A stretch of DNA of 64,000 nucleotides, from the NCBI GenBank assembly GCA_965662355.1, contig CBFIHP010000006.1, positions 124,001 to 188,000 of the forward strand, given 5' to 3'. How positions within the stretch are numbered: the first letter of the stretch is position 1; each line of letters starts with the position of its first letter. Both the position numbers and the translations under genes were made by a program. Of this stretch, positions 1-9,751 are shown in pieces. The notes beneath the pieces were generated by a model. It worked only from the letters and a program-made list of their open reading frames with translations. It was not told where the DNA came from and did no database searches. Source of the DNA: GCA-2683825 sp965662355 (lineage in GTDB: Bacteria > Planctomycetota > UBA1135 > GCA-002686595).

Positions 1-2
1 AG

Positions 3-50
3 GCCTTCCGCCAGCACGCACTGCCTTATGTGAAGCAGATCCAGCCTTGA
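3..50 (+). CDS. C-terminal end of an unidentified protein (partial)
   Basis: Only the last 15 codons and the TGA are inside the window; the reading frame gives AFRQHALPYVKQIQP. The composition is protein-like, and the stop lies 20 bp from the stop of the convergent CHAT gene, which fits a real gene end. Too little remains to name a family. Confidence 0.4.
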   Translation, partial: AFRQHALPYVKQIQP

Positions 51-70
51 GTCTCGGGCAGATCCAGGCT

Positions 71-1969
71 TCAGGGCAGGCGGATACCGCCCAGGCCGAA
101 GCAGTGGACGAGTCCTCTTAGCAGCGAGTCGCCCTCGCTGCGCACCGAGCGGCGCGCGCGACGCATGGCCTCGGCAGGGGGGAGCTCGTCCGCGAAGAGG
201 GCTTCGTGGAACGCGCTGGTCATGTGCCGCGCAACCTCGAAGGTCAGTGTGCGTGGCGGAAGAAGGGCCACATCCGCGCCCGCGCCGAGGAAGGCTCGGC
301 CCAGGGCGCTGGCTCCTTCGCCCTCCCAGTCTCCGTGGGCATCCGTTGCGCCAGCGACGGAGACCCGCACGAGTGGTGGCCACGGGAACTCCCCGATCTC
401 GCGCGTTCCGAGGAGACCCGCGTCCCACGTTCTCTCGGCGATCAGCAAGCAGGGCCGCCCGTCCGGAGATGCGTTTGCTGCCTGCAGAACCAGGTGCAGC
501 GTGCGAGCGTTCCGGACACAAAGCCAAAGGGCGCGCCGGTTTCCGGCGGTACCCTCGAGGACCTCCACTTGACCGTGACGCAATCCGCTCTTCAGTGCAT
601 CGCGATCGCCTCGGTCGTGGGGAATGGCCACGAGTTCCGGCCACTGCGCACTGCGTGCTTTGCTGAGCGGCGGAGCCAGCAAGAGCCCAAGTTCGCGAGC
701 CCATTCCACGGGCTTGTCGGCGGCGTCGCGTCGGCGACGCTCGATAATAGGGGCGAGGGGCAGCGCGTGCAGATAGCTGACGGCACAGAGCTCCTCGATG
801 CGTTTGCCGCTCGGCAAGGGGAGCAACTCGAAGGGCACATAGCCCAGGAGGTCCAGCCCGATCACCGTCAGGTGGCGCACGCGTTGAAGTTGCGCCTCGA
901 GCTCGCCTGGCAGGAGCATGGAAGCCAGATTTCTGCTGGCCTCTTGCAGTTGCGCTTCACGCTCCACGCCGGGCGCCGCGGTGGTTGCCCCGTGCAGACT
1001 CCGTCTCGCCATGGCGTACTCGCGTAGCAACGGCAGAGAGCTGTACGCAGTTTCCTTCATCGAGAGGAAGACGACCGAGATACGTTTCTGTCCCGGTAGA
1101 AAACACAGCACCCCGCCGTCTTCCGAGCACAACAGGGGCAACGCTTCCTCGAGCGTGCTCGGATCTTCGGGATAGTCCAGGCCCTGGGCCTGATAGATTC
1201 GGGCCAGGGCTCGTCGGCGACCTTCCACACCTGGCGTGACCAGGGTCTCGAGGTGTACCAGCGTGTTCAACGCCACGCGGCGCTTGGTGTGCCGTAGGAA
1301 CCCCAGACTTCCCGGATGTTCAGGCGTCGACTTCCAGTCCTCGACGAAGGCGTCGAAGTGCGTGCGCAGCTCTTCCAGTGTCGCGGCCAGGGCGGGCGCT
1401 TCGGGATTCTTGGCAAGGGATCGTTCCGCCGCGAGCCCCAGCTCGAACACCGTACCGACGCGCAAACTCGAGACCGTGGACTGGGGGAGAGGTTGCGGAT
1501 CCTCGAGGATGTCCGCTTCGAGAGCCTCTGCTTGCTCGCTTTCCACGACCGCGCGCCGGGTTTGCCCGCTTGCCTTGTCGAGGAGGCTACCCAGGGAATC
1601 GAGCATGCGGACCTCCCACAACAGGCGGCCTGTCAGCTCGATGCGCTCCATTTCATTCGGAGTCCAGAAGTTGACCTCTAGATTCTTCTCGACCAGGGGT
1701 GCCTCGTCCTGAGCGTCTGCATTCCAGATGCGAACCTGGAACAAGCCCTCGGCTGGGAGTTCGCCCAGCCAGCGAAACAGGTGTATGCCTTCGACGACAC
1801 CGAGCGGTTCCAGGAGCTCGAGCGCTATCGCGTCCCCGTCGCGCAGCGCAGGAGTCTCTTCCCATTCGTCCTGCTCCATGCGTTCGCGCACGAAAAGCAA
1901 GCAGACAGATGCCACGAGTGCACCGGCCAGGGCGGGGAAGAAGAAGCGTCTATTCCGAGCGTCAATCAC
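71..1969 (-). CDS. Membrane-anchored CHAT-like protein with degenerate catalytic motifs
   Basis: 632 aa. One hydrophobic helix at about residues 12-29 follows a short basic N-terminus, so the bulk is probably periplasmic or extracytoplasmic. The C-terminal third has CHAT fold hallmarks: a strand-rich core, then GADVALLPP, then the AFHEALFADELPPAEAMRRA helix typical of caspase-like CHAT domains. The usual catalytic His (in a HxxxHG-type strand) and Cys (in an SAC strand) are not visible: the corresponding strands read TLHLVLQAANA and VRVSVAGATDA. It may therefore be a non-proteolytic scaffold. The start is GTG with GAGGT upstream. It follows the beta-lactamase-fold gene by 13 bp, as the last gene of a minus-strand run. 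The CHAT assignment is from pattern only. Confidence 0.68.
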   Translation of the reverse strand: MIDARNRRFFFPALAGALVASVCLLFVRERMEQDEWEETPALRDGDAIALELLEPLGVVEGIHLFRWLGELPAEGLFQVRIWNADAQDEAPLVEKNLEVNFWTPNEMERIELTGRLLWEVRMLDSLGSLLDKASGQTRRAVVESEQAEALEADILEDPQPLPQSTVSSLRVGTVFELGLAAERSLAKNPEAPALAATLEELRTHFDAFVEDWKSTPEHPGSLGFLRHTKRRVALNTLVHLETLVTPGVEGRRRALARIYQAQGLDYPEDPSTLEEALPLLCSEDGGVLCFLPGQKRISVVFLSMKETAYSSLPLLREYAMARRSLHGATTAAPGVEREAQLQEASRNLASMLLPGELEAQLQRVRHLTVIGLDLLGYVPFELLPLPSGKRIEELCAVSYLHALPLAPIIERRRRDAADKPVEWARELGLLLAPPLSKARSAQWPELVAIPHDRGDRDALKSGLRHGQVEVLEGTAGNRRALWLCVRNARTLHLVLQAANASPDGRPCLLIAERTWDAGLLGTREIGEFPWPPLVRVSVAGATDAHGDWEGEGASALGRAFLGAGADVALLPPRTLTFEVARHMTSAFHEALFADELPPAEAMRRARRSVRSEGDSLLRGLVHCFGLGGIRLP

Positions 1970-1982
1970 CCGTGACCTCGCC

Positions 1983-3206
1983 TCAGCGTCCGAGGGCCTC
2001 GTAGACGCGTGCCTGGAAGGTGTTCGAGTGTTGCATCTCGTTCATGTTCTGGACCATGAAGATACCCACGATCTCCTCCACGGGATCGACCCAAAAACCT
2101 GTTCCGGCCAGTCCTCCCCACCAGTAAGAGCCGTTGTTTGGACCCTTGGCGGTGCGGCCTTGCATGACGGCGACCCCCAGGCCGAAACCACTCCCGGCGA
2201 TGGTCGCCGAGCGCCCCATGCTGGCCAACTGGTCGGAGGTCATCGCGCGCACGGTCTCCGTCTTCAGAATCCGTTTGCCCTCGAGCGTTCCTTCGCCGAG
2301 CAGCATGCGGCAGAAGCGCAGGTAGTCCGCGGCGGTGGAAAAGAGCCCGCCGCCGCCGCTCTTGAACAGCGGATCAACGAACGGATCTGTGCGTTCGCTT
2401 GCGCCCACGCGCACTAACGATGACCCGCGGCGTGCATTCATCTCCGCGACGCGCGCGGCCTTTTCACGCGGGACAAAAAAGCCCGTGTCCTTCATTCCCA
2501 GCGGCTCGAAGATCCGTTCGCGAAAGAAGACATCCAGCGGCTTCCCTGATAGCACCTCGACCAAGCGGCCCAGGACATCGGTTGAAAGGCTGTACTCGAA
2601 CTGGGTGGCGGGGTGGTGTTTCAGGGGGAGCTTGCCGAGGCGCTCGACGACCTGTGCGAGGGTCAGGCTCTTGTCGAACAAGTTCGCTTCCCGCACCATG
2701 CGATCGATCTCGCTGTTGCCGAAGATGCCATACGTCAGTCCAGATGTGTGGCGAAAGAGATCTCGCACGATCATCTGCTGCGCGGGCTCGCTGCGTTCCA
2801 CACCCACGGTCACACCCTCGAAGGCGGGCAGGTGCTTCTCGACGGGATCGTCGAGCGTGTATTTCCCCTCGTCCAAAAGGATCAGAGCCGCGACGGCCGT
2901 GATGGGCTTCGACATGGAGTAGATCTGGAAGATCGTGTCCATATGCATCGGTCGCTCCGCGTCGCGGTCTTGCATCCCGGCGGCGAGGCCCAGGAGGTGT
3001 TCTCCACCGGCATCGACGAGGACGACGACGCCGTGATAGGTACCCTTGGCGAGATCCTTGTCCACGGCCTCGACGAGCTCCGCGAAGAGCTCGACCTCGC
3101 CGCTGATCGCCTGGGCCTGTGCGGAGGGTAGCGTCGTGGAGAGGGCTAGCAGCGCAAGGAGCGAGCGCGCGAGGTATCGGGAGGCGAGACGAGGGCTGGG
3201 ATTCAT
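1983..3206 (-). CDS. Secreted serine hydrolase, class C beta-lactamase/esterase fold
   Basis: 407 aa with a signal peptide at residues 1-32 (LLALLALSTTLPSAQAQA). The S-x-x-K nucleophile motif is SMSK at 97-100, followed by the expected PITAVAALILL helix. A Tyr motif (EYSLS in place of YxN) lies near residue 190, and WWGGLAGTGFWVDP near 364 supplies the third active-site strand. Family members are carboxylesterases, D-aminopeptidases and EstB-like enzymes; substrate cannot be read from sequence. The ATG has no clear Shine-Dalgarno. It lies 95 bp downstream of the zinc-ribbon gene on the same strand. Confidence 0.88.
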   Translation of the reverse strand: MNPSPRLASRYLARSLLALLALSTTLPSAQAQAISGEVELFAELVEAVDKDLAKGTYHGVVVLVDAGGEHLLGLAAGMQDRDAERPMHMDTIFQIYSMSKPITAVAALILLDEGKYTLDDPVEKHLPAFEGVTVGVERSEPAQQMIVRDLFRHTSGLTYGIFGNSEIDRMVREANLFDKSLTLAQVVERLGKLPLKHHPATQFEYSLSTDVLGRLVEVLSGKPLDVFFRERIFEPLGMKDTGFFVPREKAARVAEMNARRGSSLVRVGASERTDPFVDPLFKSGGGGLFSTAADYLRFCRMLLGEGTLEGKRILKTETVRAMTSDQLASMGRSATIAGSGFGLGVAVMQGRTAKGPNNGSYWWGGLAGTGFWVDPVEEIVGIFMVQNMNEMQHSNTFQARVYEALGR

Positions 3207-3301
3207 GCTTGCATCATATAGGGGAGAAGGCGACCTAGGGCGTCCTGTCCAGAGCTGTACCGTGGGCGGATCGGTCGTTTAGGGCCGAGCCACTGGGTTC
3301 G

Positions 3302-3511
3302 TCATTCCCAGAGCCGCAATCCGAAGTACGGATCCACGGCCCCTGCATAGATCCGTTGCATTCCGTACCGCATTCGCTGGTCGATCACCTGCTCGTGCTG
3401 GAATCCGCAACTCGCGCAGGCAACCACGGCCGGCGTCTCATCGTCCTTCGTGACAGACGCCTCCGCTTCGCACTGGGGACAGACCACGGAGATCTTGCTG
3501 GATTCGTTCAA
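3302..3511 (-). CDS. Small zinc-ribbon protein
   Basis: 69 aa. Two metal-binding pairs, CPQC and CASC, are spaced about 20 residues apart, which makes a rubredoxin/zinc-ribbon knuckle; the remainder (QRMRYGMQRIYAGAVDPYFGLRLWE) is polar and has no recognised domain. It starts with TTG, and that TTGA overlaps the stop codon of the 1664-aa gene upstream, so translation is probably coupled. Role unknown; nucleic-acid or protein contact is possible. Confidence 0.72.
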   Translation of the reverse strand: MNESSKISVVCPQCEAEASVTKDDETPAVVACASCGFQHEQVIDQRMRYGMQRIYAGAVDPYFGLRLWE

Positions 3512-6500
3512 AGGTCCGATTGTGTAGCTGGTTTCTCGGTGCGCAAGGACTCCAGGAACGCCAGGAGTGCTTCGATTTCCGCCGACTCGAACGTATTCAA
3601 TATACCGCTTGGCATGGCGCTGATCTTGGAGCGCGTTCGGTCCCCGATGTCCTCGATCTGGATCTCGGTCACGGTTTCCGAATCGTACGGATCCTCCTGA
3701 ATCAGAACGATGCCGTCCTGCTCGAGCACGACCCGGCCGACCGCGAAGGTGCCGTTGGTGAGTTCGACGATCTCGGTGACGTAGGTTTCGTCGATGGTCT
3801 GCGAGGGCTCGAGGATGTGCTCGAGGAGCTTTGACAGTTCATGCTTGGAGACGGCTTCCTCCAGCGGCGGGCCGGTCAGTCCACCCTGGCCGCGGATCTG
3901 GTGGCAGCGCTGGCACGAAGCGGCTTCGAGGATGGCCATGCCCTGTTGTGCGGATGCCTTGGGGACGCGCTTCAAGGAGGACTGGAGGTCCCTCGGCGTC
4001 CAGGCCTTGACGAACAGACGCATGTTTTCCGCGGAGGGGACTTCCGCGGGCGTATACGCCGCTTCGAGGGCTTCGCGTTCTTCCTCGCTGGCGACGACGC
4101 GCATGATCCCGTTCATCCGCGCCCAGTGACCTGGGAACGTGCAGACGAAGGGATAGTCGCCGGGTTGGGTGGGGGCGTCGAAGGCCAGGACCTGGGATTC
4201 GCCCGGTTGCAGGAGCCCGGACGCATGGAGGACGTCTTCGAGATCCGGTACGTAGGCTTTGTCCCAGGCGTCCACGTTCATGGCCATAGCCTCCGCGGCC
4301 AGCCCGACCCTGGTCAGAGAGCCGATGGCGGCCACGACCAGGTTGTGGGGCATGATGTCGATGTTCTCGAAGACCAGCTCGAGCGGGCGTCCTGCGACGG
4401 CGGTGAACTCCGTGCGATCGAAGAGCAGGCTGTCGGGCAGGGGGCGGATGACGACGGTCTGCGGACCCAGGCGGCCGAGGGTTTTGCGCAGCTCTTTGGC
4501 GCGGTCCGCGGGGAGGTAGTTCGCCAGCTCGCCGGCGAAGGCCAGCAGGGCGCGATCGTCCGCGGTGTCGAAGCGTCGCTCGCCGGAGCGTTCGAGGAAC
4601 GGGACGAGGAATCCCTCGAGCGCAGGGCCGCTCGTGGAAGCGACGCGTTGCATGCCGATACGGCTCAGCCCACCGACGGCGGATGCGCGCAGGATCTCGT
4701 TGTTCAAGCGTTGCACCAGGGGCGTGATCGCTTCGTCCCCCAGGATGTGCGCCAGTGCCGTTGCCGAGGCGCGGCGCAAGCGCGCATCGGGCGGCACGAC
4801 CTCGACAGAGACGTCGGGCATGGGAGCGTGGCCGCCCTCGAGCTCGAAGGTTGTGCGTCGTTGCGAATCGAGGACGCGCACTTCGAAGCCCTCGAGTCGA
4901 TCCGACAGGGGCAAGTTGTTCGGCTCGATGCGGTTCCAGAGCACGATCTTGTCGATGTTGTGCTCGCGACCGAGGTCCACTTCCCACCACGGGTTCGGGC
5001 GGTTCTCCATGGTGTGGGTTTGACCGCCGTCGCCCCACAGGGGGCTTGTCACGCCGTCGATACCGCGGCTGGCAACTCCGCCCCAGTTTTCGGTGGACTG
5101 TGAGGCGGTGCCGCCCGCAGCGACGTTGGCGCCTGCCTCGAAGACCTGCACCTCGGCCAGGGTCAGCGTGCGCGATTCACCGGGTAGCTCCACGCGCACA
5201 TAGCGGCCCGAAAGGCGCTTCTTCTCGATGTCCACGCGAGGTGCGTCCATGCGTCGCAGCAACTCAGCGGAGAGCTCGTTGCGTGCCCAGGTCCGGAAGG
5301 TCGGCTGCGTTTGGGCCGGATCCACCAGGGCCAGGGCTTCGAGGAAGTCGAGCATGGCGATCGAGTCTTCCTTTGCGGCTCGTAGCAAGCGAGCCAGTTC
5401 CGCGGGGCTGGCCAGGCGCAGTGCCGCGGCTCCCGCCAGCTTGCGCGTCGAGCTGCGCTTGCCTTCTTCGCGAAGGCGTTCGAGTTGCGGGCCGGTTTCT
5501 TCGGTAGCGCTTTCACCCAGGAGGCCGAACAGGGTCATCAAGGTATGGTCGACGTGCGCTCCCGTCGCTGCGTCCGCGGTTTCGATCGCTTCGATCAAGA
5601 GTTGATCCGGCCGTTTTTCTGCCGCATCCGCGAGGCCGCGTACGGCGCGCGCGTAGGTCGCTTCGCTGAGGCCACGTCGGCGAAGGATGGCTTCATGGAG
5701 CGGCTTCGAGGCGGGAACCCGTTCGAGTTCGTCCGTGCTCAGGCGATCGAGCAGCCGGCCCAGACCCTTGGGATGACGAGCGAGGAAGCCCTTCTTCCCT
5801 ATGAGCGCAGGGCGCCAGGCAGCATCGAGCGCGCGCAGGGTCTCCTCGAGGGCATAGTCGATGAACTTGTCCCGCGGATGGTCGAGCACCGACAGGGCCA
5901 ACTCGGTGGCCAGTTCGCCACGTTGACCGAAGTAGCTGAGGGCGACGAGGGCTTCCAGGCGGACGCGTGGATGGGGGTCCTCGATTTGCCCTTCGATGAG
6001 GTCGAGGGCCATCGGCAGCTCGTGGCGCATCTGACGCAGAACCCGCGTCGCTGCGGAGCGGGCTTCGTGGCGTGGCGAACGGAGTAGTTCCTCCAGGAGC
6101 TGTAGCGAGGTCGTACCGTTGCGCTGATACAGCCACAGGGCCTCCAGCCGATGGCGTTCGATGTCCGGATCTTCCGCATCCAAAGCGGCCACGAAGGCGG
6201 CGACGTCCTCCTCCTTGAAGGGCCGGTTCGACAGTTCGATGCGCACCCGCGAGCGCAGGCGGTCTTGATCGGACGTCAGGAGCTCGATCAGCTTTGGCGT
6301 CGAGAAGACCGCGAACTGGGGTGCCTTCAAGAGCTCGCGGCCCTCCGCGCGGATGCGATAGATGCGTCCGTGTTCGTGATCGCGCAGCGGGTCGCGGATG
6401 TGGTGTTGCATGTGCCCGATCAAGGGCGCCTGCCAGTCGACGAAGAACAGCGTGCCATCGGGCGCGACCTCGATGTCGACCGGACGGAAGTTCGGGTCGC

Positions 6501-8502
6501 TACTCTGGATCAATGGGGCCAGCTCTTCCGCGCGGAAGCCTGAACCATCGTCGAGGACCTTGTAGCGGAAGATGCCTTGGAACCCGATCACGTTGGCGAT
6601 CAGATAGTTGTCCTCGTACTCCTCGGGGAAGTGGGCACTCGAGAGGATCTCGGTCGCGCCGGCGGGCCGGCTGCGTTGACGGAAGAACGAGAAGTAACCC
6701 TGGTGCTTGTCCGGTTCGGGCAGGTGCCCAGAGAAGGGCAGGGCGTAGTAGTTGACGTTGCCCGTTCCGTCGGTGACGAAGTCCTGACCCCACTCCGTGA
6801 ACACGTGGCCGTGGGGATTGGCGAAGTTGTAGGCGATGTAGCGCTCGACCTGCCAGGTGCGCGGATCGAAGCGCCAGACACACGCGTTGCGGCTGCGAAC
6901 CGGGCCGTAGGGGGTTTCGATCTGCGTCTGGTGGAAGGTGCCTTCCTGCATGTACAGGCCCCCCCCCGGCCCGAACACGAAACTGTTGATGGCGTGGTGC
7001 GTGTCACCGGAACTGAAGGCTCCGAGCACGCGCTCCATCGAATCGGCCACATCGTCGTCGTTGTCGTCACGCAGGAAGACCAGATGGGGCTGTTGCGCCA
7101 GGAACACGCCGCCGTTCCAGAACTCGAAGCCGGTCGGATTGTGCAGACCACTGGCGAAGACCTTGCTCTTGTCGGCGCGGCCGTCGCCGTTCGTGTCCTC
7201 CAGGATGACCAGACGATCGTTCATCGGCATTCCCGGCTCCCAGTGGGGATACGTTGGCCACGAGGCGACCCACAGACGTCCGCGCGTGTCGAAGGCCATC
7301 TGCACGGGGTTGGCGATCTCGGGGAACTGCTTCTCGTCCGCGAAGAGCTCGACCCGCAGGCCTTCGGGAACGCTCATCTTGGCGATGGCAGCTTCTCCGG
7401 AGAGGTACGGTTGCGTCTCGGTGCCGTAGCCGGGCCGGTTGGTCTTGACCTCGATCTTCGCGGGCACGGCCAGCGGCTCCAGCGTCTCGTCCGAGAGCGC
7501 CGTCCAGATCTCGCGCTCGAGATTCGTCGCCATGACATCCAGGATGGCGAGCTCGCGCTGCATCACCTCGAAGTTGTCGACATCGTCGGTGTAACGTAGC
7601 CCCGAGCGCCCGCCGTAGACGTTGTAGCCATCGGTCGTGCGGTAGCGATTGAACCAGTAGAGGTTTTTCTGCAGGACCGTCTTGCGAATGGTGTCCTCGA
7701 GGGGCGACTTGGAGAGCGTCTTCTGTCCCAGCAGGGCCTTTGCCAGGTATTCGCCGAAGATGCGATTACCGGCATCGTCCAGGTGGATGCCGTTGATCGT
7801 CGGTGGCGCGGAAGCCCTCATGCGTTTCCAGGCATCGAGGAATACGACGCCCTTTTTGTGGGCGACTTGCTCCATGGCGTTCTTGTATGCGACCAGTCGC
7901 AGGTTGGCTTTCGACAGCGCGGCGACCTCGCGGCCGCTCGGTTCGCCCGAGCCGCGCGCCGCCTGGCCCAGCTTTGGCCCGGGCGGAAACCATGAATAAG
8001 GAATGGGGGAGACCAGAGCGATGCGCGGCGGAGTCTCGCCGTTGTACTTCTGGGCCGCCAGGTGATCGAGGTACTCGGCCAGCTCCTTCTTGAACTCAGC
8101 GAGCCCCGCCTCGGCTCGGAAAGACTCGTTGAAGCCGAAGAAGAGCAGGACGACGTCCGCACCCAGGTGGCTGAGGTGCTCATCGGGCGTACCGAAGCCC
8201 TGGGTGCGCTGCCGCACGGCCACCTCGTCCGCCGAAAAGCCCAGGTTGCGCACACGGAAGTGCGCCTCGGGGGCCATCAGGTGCAGGTAGGTCTCGAACC
8301 AGCCGGCGTGTTGCATGCGCTCGGCGAGAGCGTTGCCGACGAGGGCGATCGAATCGCCCTGTCGAAGAAACCCGTATGCCCCGCGTCCCACCTGTTCCTG
8401 GGCGAGCGAACCGGACGTGGAGAGCAGAGGTGTCGTGAGAAGCAGGCTGGCGAGAAAGAGCATGAAATCGATCTTCCGTGGATGGCGTCCACGCCAGTTC
8501 AC
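3508..8502 (-). CDS. Giant multidomain protein: SGNH hydrolase + PVC propeller + HEAT + F5/8C + cupredoxin + cytochrome c
   Basis: 1664 aa, exported by a signal peptide at about 1-35. Domains in order: SGNH/GDSL-like hydrolase at 40-260 (GDS near 50, closing IHLDDAG near 240); a PVC-type membrane-bound-dehydrogenase propeller at 375-725 (VPEGLRVELFA start, repeated DTNGDG and DDNDDD loops); HEAT-like repeats at about 730-1080; an F5/8 discoidin-like carbohydrate-binding domain at 1100-1215; more HEAT; a type-1-copper cupredoxin at 1354-1470 with MPHN and CTFPGHWARM ligands; one c-type heme CQRCH near 1529. The likely role is secreted redox processing of a polysaccharide-derived substrate, with electron flow through copper and heme; this is inferred. 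The start is GTG with AGGTGA upstream, 19 bp after the Tm-1-like gene. Confidence 0.87.
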   Translation of the reverse strand: MNWRGRHPRKIDFMLFLASLLLTTPLLSTSGSLAQEQVGRGAYGFLRQGDSIALVGNALAERMQHAGWFETYLHLMAPEAHFRVRNLGFSADEVAVRQRTQGFGTPDEHLSHLGADVVLLFFGFNESFRAEAGLAEFKKELAEYLDHLAAQKYNGETPPRIALVSPIPYSWFPPGPKLGQAARGSGEPSGREVAALSKANLRLVAYKNAMEQVAHKKGVVFLDAWKRMRASAPPTINGIHLDDAGNRIFGEYLAKALLGQKTLSKSPLEDTIRKTVLQKNLYWFNRYRTTDGYNVYGGRSGLRYTDDVDNFEVMQRELAILDVMATNLEREIWTALSDETLEPLAVPAKIEVKTNRPGYGTETQPYLSGEAAIAKMSVPEGLRVELFADEKQFPEIANPVQMAFDTRGRLWVASWPTYPHWEPGMPMNDRLVILEDTNGDGRADKSKVFASGLHNPTGFEFWNGGVFLAQQPHLVFLRDDNDDDVADSMERVLGAFSSGDTHHAINSFVFGPGGGLYMQEGTFHQTQIETPYGPVRSRNACVWRFDPRTWQVERYIAYNFANPHGHVFTEWGQDFVTDGTGNVNYYALPFSGHLPEPDKHQGYFSFFRQRSRPAGATEILSSAHFPEEYEDNYLIANVIGFQGIFRYKVLDDGSGFRAEELAPLIQSSDPNFRPVDIEVAPDGTLFFVDWQAPLIGHMQHHIRDPLRDHEHGRIYRIRAEGRELLKAPQFAVFSTPKLIELLTSDQDRLRSRVRIELSNRPFKEEDVAAFVAALDAEDPDIERHRLEALWLYQRNGTTSLQLLEELLRSPRHEARSAATRVLRQMRHELPMALDLIEGQIEDPHPRVRLEALVALSYFGQRGELATELALSVLDHPRDKFIDYALEETLRALDAAWRPALIGKKGFLARHPKGLGRLLDRLSTDELERVPASKPLHEAILRRRGLSEATYARAVRGLADAAEKRPDQLLIEAIETADAATGAHVDHTLMTLFGLLGESATEETGPQLERLREEGKRSSTRKLAGAAALRLASPAELARLLRAAKEDSIAMLDFLEALALVDPAQTQPTFRTWARNELSAELLRRMDAPRVDIEKKRLSGRYVRVELPGESRTLTLAEVQVFEAGANVAAGGTASQSTENWGGVASRGIDGVTSPLWGDGGQTHTMENRPNPWWEVDLGREHNIDKIVLWNRIEPNNLPLSDRLEGFEVRVLDSQRRTTFELEGGHAPMPDVSVEVVPPDARLRRASATALAHILGDEAITPLVQRLNNEILRASAVGGLSRIGMQRVASTSGPALEGFLVPFLERSGERRFDTADDRALLAFAGELANYLPADRAKELRKTLGRLGPQTVVIRPLPDSLLFDRTEFTAVAGRPLELVFENIDIMPHNLVVAAIGSLTRVGLAAEAMAMNVDAWDKAYVPDLEDVLHASGLLQPGESQVLAFDAPTQPGDYPFVCTFPGHWARMNGIMRVVASEEEREALEAAYTPAEVPSAENMRLFVKAWTPRDLQSSLKRVPKASAQQGMAILEAASCQRCHQIRGQGGLTGPPLEEAVSKHELSKLLEHILEPSQTIDETYVTEIVELTNGTFAVGRVVLEQDGIVLIQEDPYDSETVTEIQIEDIGDRTRSKISAMPSGILNTFESAEIEALLAFLESLRTEKPATQSDL

Positions 8503-8521
8503 TTCACCTGCCCGTGTACCG

Positions 8522-9742
8522 TCAATCCTCCATCATCGAAACCAGTCGCGCGACGGCTCCACGTACGAAACGGGAGTCCTCGGCTTCCATGTCCGTGTCC
8601 ACGATCTCGATCGTCTTCGGCAGGTGTTTTTCGAGTTCGTCGAAGAAGAGCTGGTCGCCCTCGACGTCCCGCAAGGGACCGCCCTCGATGGAATAGCGGC
8701 TGGTACCGCCGCGGGGGAAGAGGAAGTAGGCCTTGCCCTTGGTGTGCTGCAGCCGTTCGGCGATCTCGCGCGCGACCATGCACATCTGTTCCGGGTTCAA
8801 GCGCGGCGCGAGGATGATGGGGGAGTGAAAGACATACTTGTTGGACTTCCACTCATCGGGAACGACGTGGGGCTCGCAGAGAATCCCCAGATGTTCGGTT
8901 CCACCCGGACAGAGCACCTGCGGGATGCCCATCTGGCCAGCCAGCTTCAGTCGTTCCGAACCGCCCGCCCGTAGCCCCTTGAAGATCTCGTCGGAGATCT
9001 CGCCCAGGGCGTAGTCGAATACGGCGCCGACGATGCCTTGTCGCATCATCTCCTCCATCGCCCGTCCGCCCGAGCCGACCGCGTGGAAGACGATCGTCTC
9101 GTAGCCCGCTTCATGGAACGAGTCGATAGCGACCCTGGCGCCCTCGGTCAGTACGCCGAGGTTCGTCATGGCCACGAGCGGTTTCTCGCCCGAGGCCACG
9201 ATCGGATTCTCGCTGGCGAGCGACATGCCGTAGGCCGCACCTGCCGCGTTGGCGAGAATGCGCCGCATGAAGGGGTTCAGCCCGAGGATGTCCGAGACGC
9301 TGAACATCATGGTGATGTCCTTGACGCCGATGAAGGGCGCCATGTCGCCCGCGGCGATGGTCGAGACCATGACCTTCGGCAGGCCGTAGGGCAGGGCGCG
9401 CATCACGGCCGTGCACGCCGTCGTTCCCTGCGTTCCCCCCAGGCCGATCAGGCCTTGAACCTCGCCCTTGTCGACGCGCTTCGAAAGCTCGACCGTCGCG
9501 CCGGCGACCATCACCGGCGCGGCGACTTCGCGATCGGGTTTCTCCAAGAGCCTCTCGAGCGAGGTTCCACCGGACTCGGCGATCGTCTCGCGCGTGACGT
9601 CACCCGCGAAGCCCGGAGTGCCCACGACGCCGATGTCCATGACCAGGGCCTTTGCGCCGAGGCGCTTCAGCTCCTCGACGACGAACGTGGTCTCCTCGCC
9701 CTTCGTGTCCAGCGTGGAGAGGATGGCGATGGTCTGGGTCAT
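8522..9742 (-). CDS. Tm-1-like ATP-binding domain protein (UPF0261)
   Basis: 406 aa. It begins with the family signature ILSTLDTKGEE and continues with GLGGTQGTTACTAVMRALPYGLPKVM, the nucleotide-binding core of UPF0261. Homologous domains form the N-terminal half of the tomato virus-resistance protein Tm-1, where the domain binds ATP. Bacterial members are uncharacterised and commonly neighbour a PEP-hydrolase-like TIM barrel, as here with 9 bp between genes. AGGGG sits ahead of the ATG. Cytosolic; no signal peptide. The biochemical role is unknown. Confidence 0.9.
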   Translation of the reverse strand: MTQTIAILSTLDTKGEETTFVVEELKRLGAKALVMDIGVVGTPGFAGDVTRETIAESGGTSLERLLEKPDREVAAPVMVAGATVELSKRVDKGEVQGLIGLGGTQGTTACTAVMRALPYGLPKVMVSTIAAGDMAPFIGVKDITMMFSVSDILGLNPFMRRILANAAGAAYGMSLASENPIVASGEKPLVAMTNLGVLTEGARVAIDSFHEAGYETIVFHAVGSGGRAMEEMMRQGIVGAVFDYALGEISDEIFKGLRAGGSERLKLAGQMGIPQVLCPGGTEHLGILCEPHVVPDEWKSNKYVFHSPIILAPRLNPEQMCMVAREIAERLQHTKGKAYFLFPRGGTSRYSIEGGPLRDVEGDQLFFDELEKHLPKTIEIVDTDMEAEDSRFVRGAVARLVSMMED

Positions 9743-9751
9743 CGAATTCCC

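Noticed and set aside
2470..2481. Further copy of the TTTTTTGTCCC string on the minus strand
   Set aside because: It falls inside the beta-lactamase-fold coding region, where it encodes FFVP; treated as coincidence.
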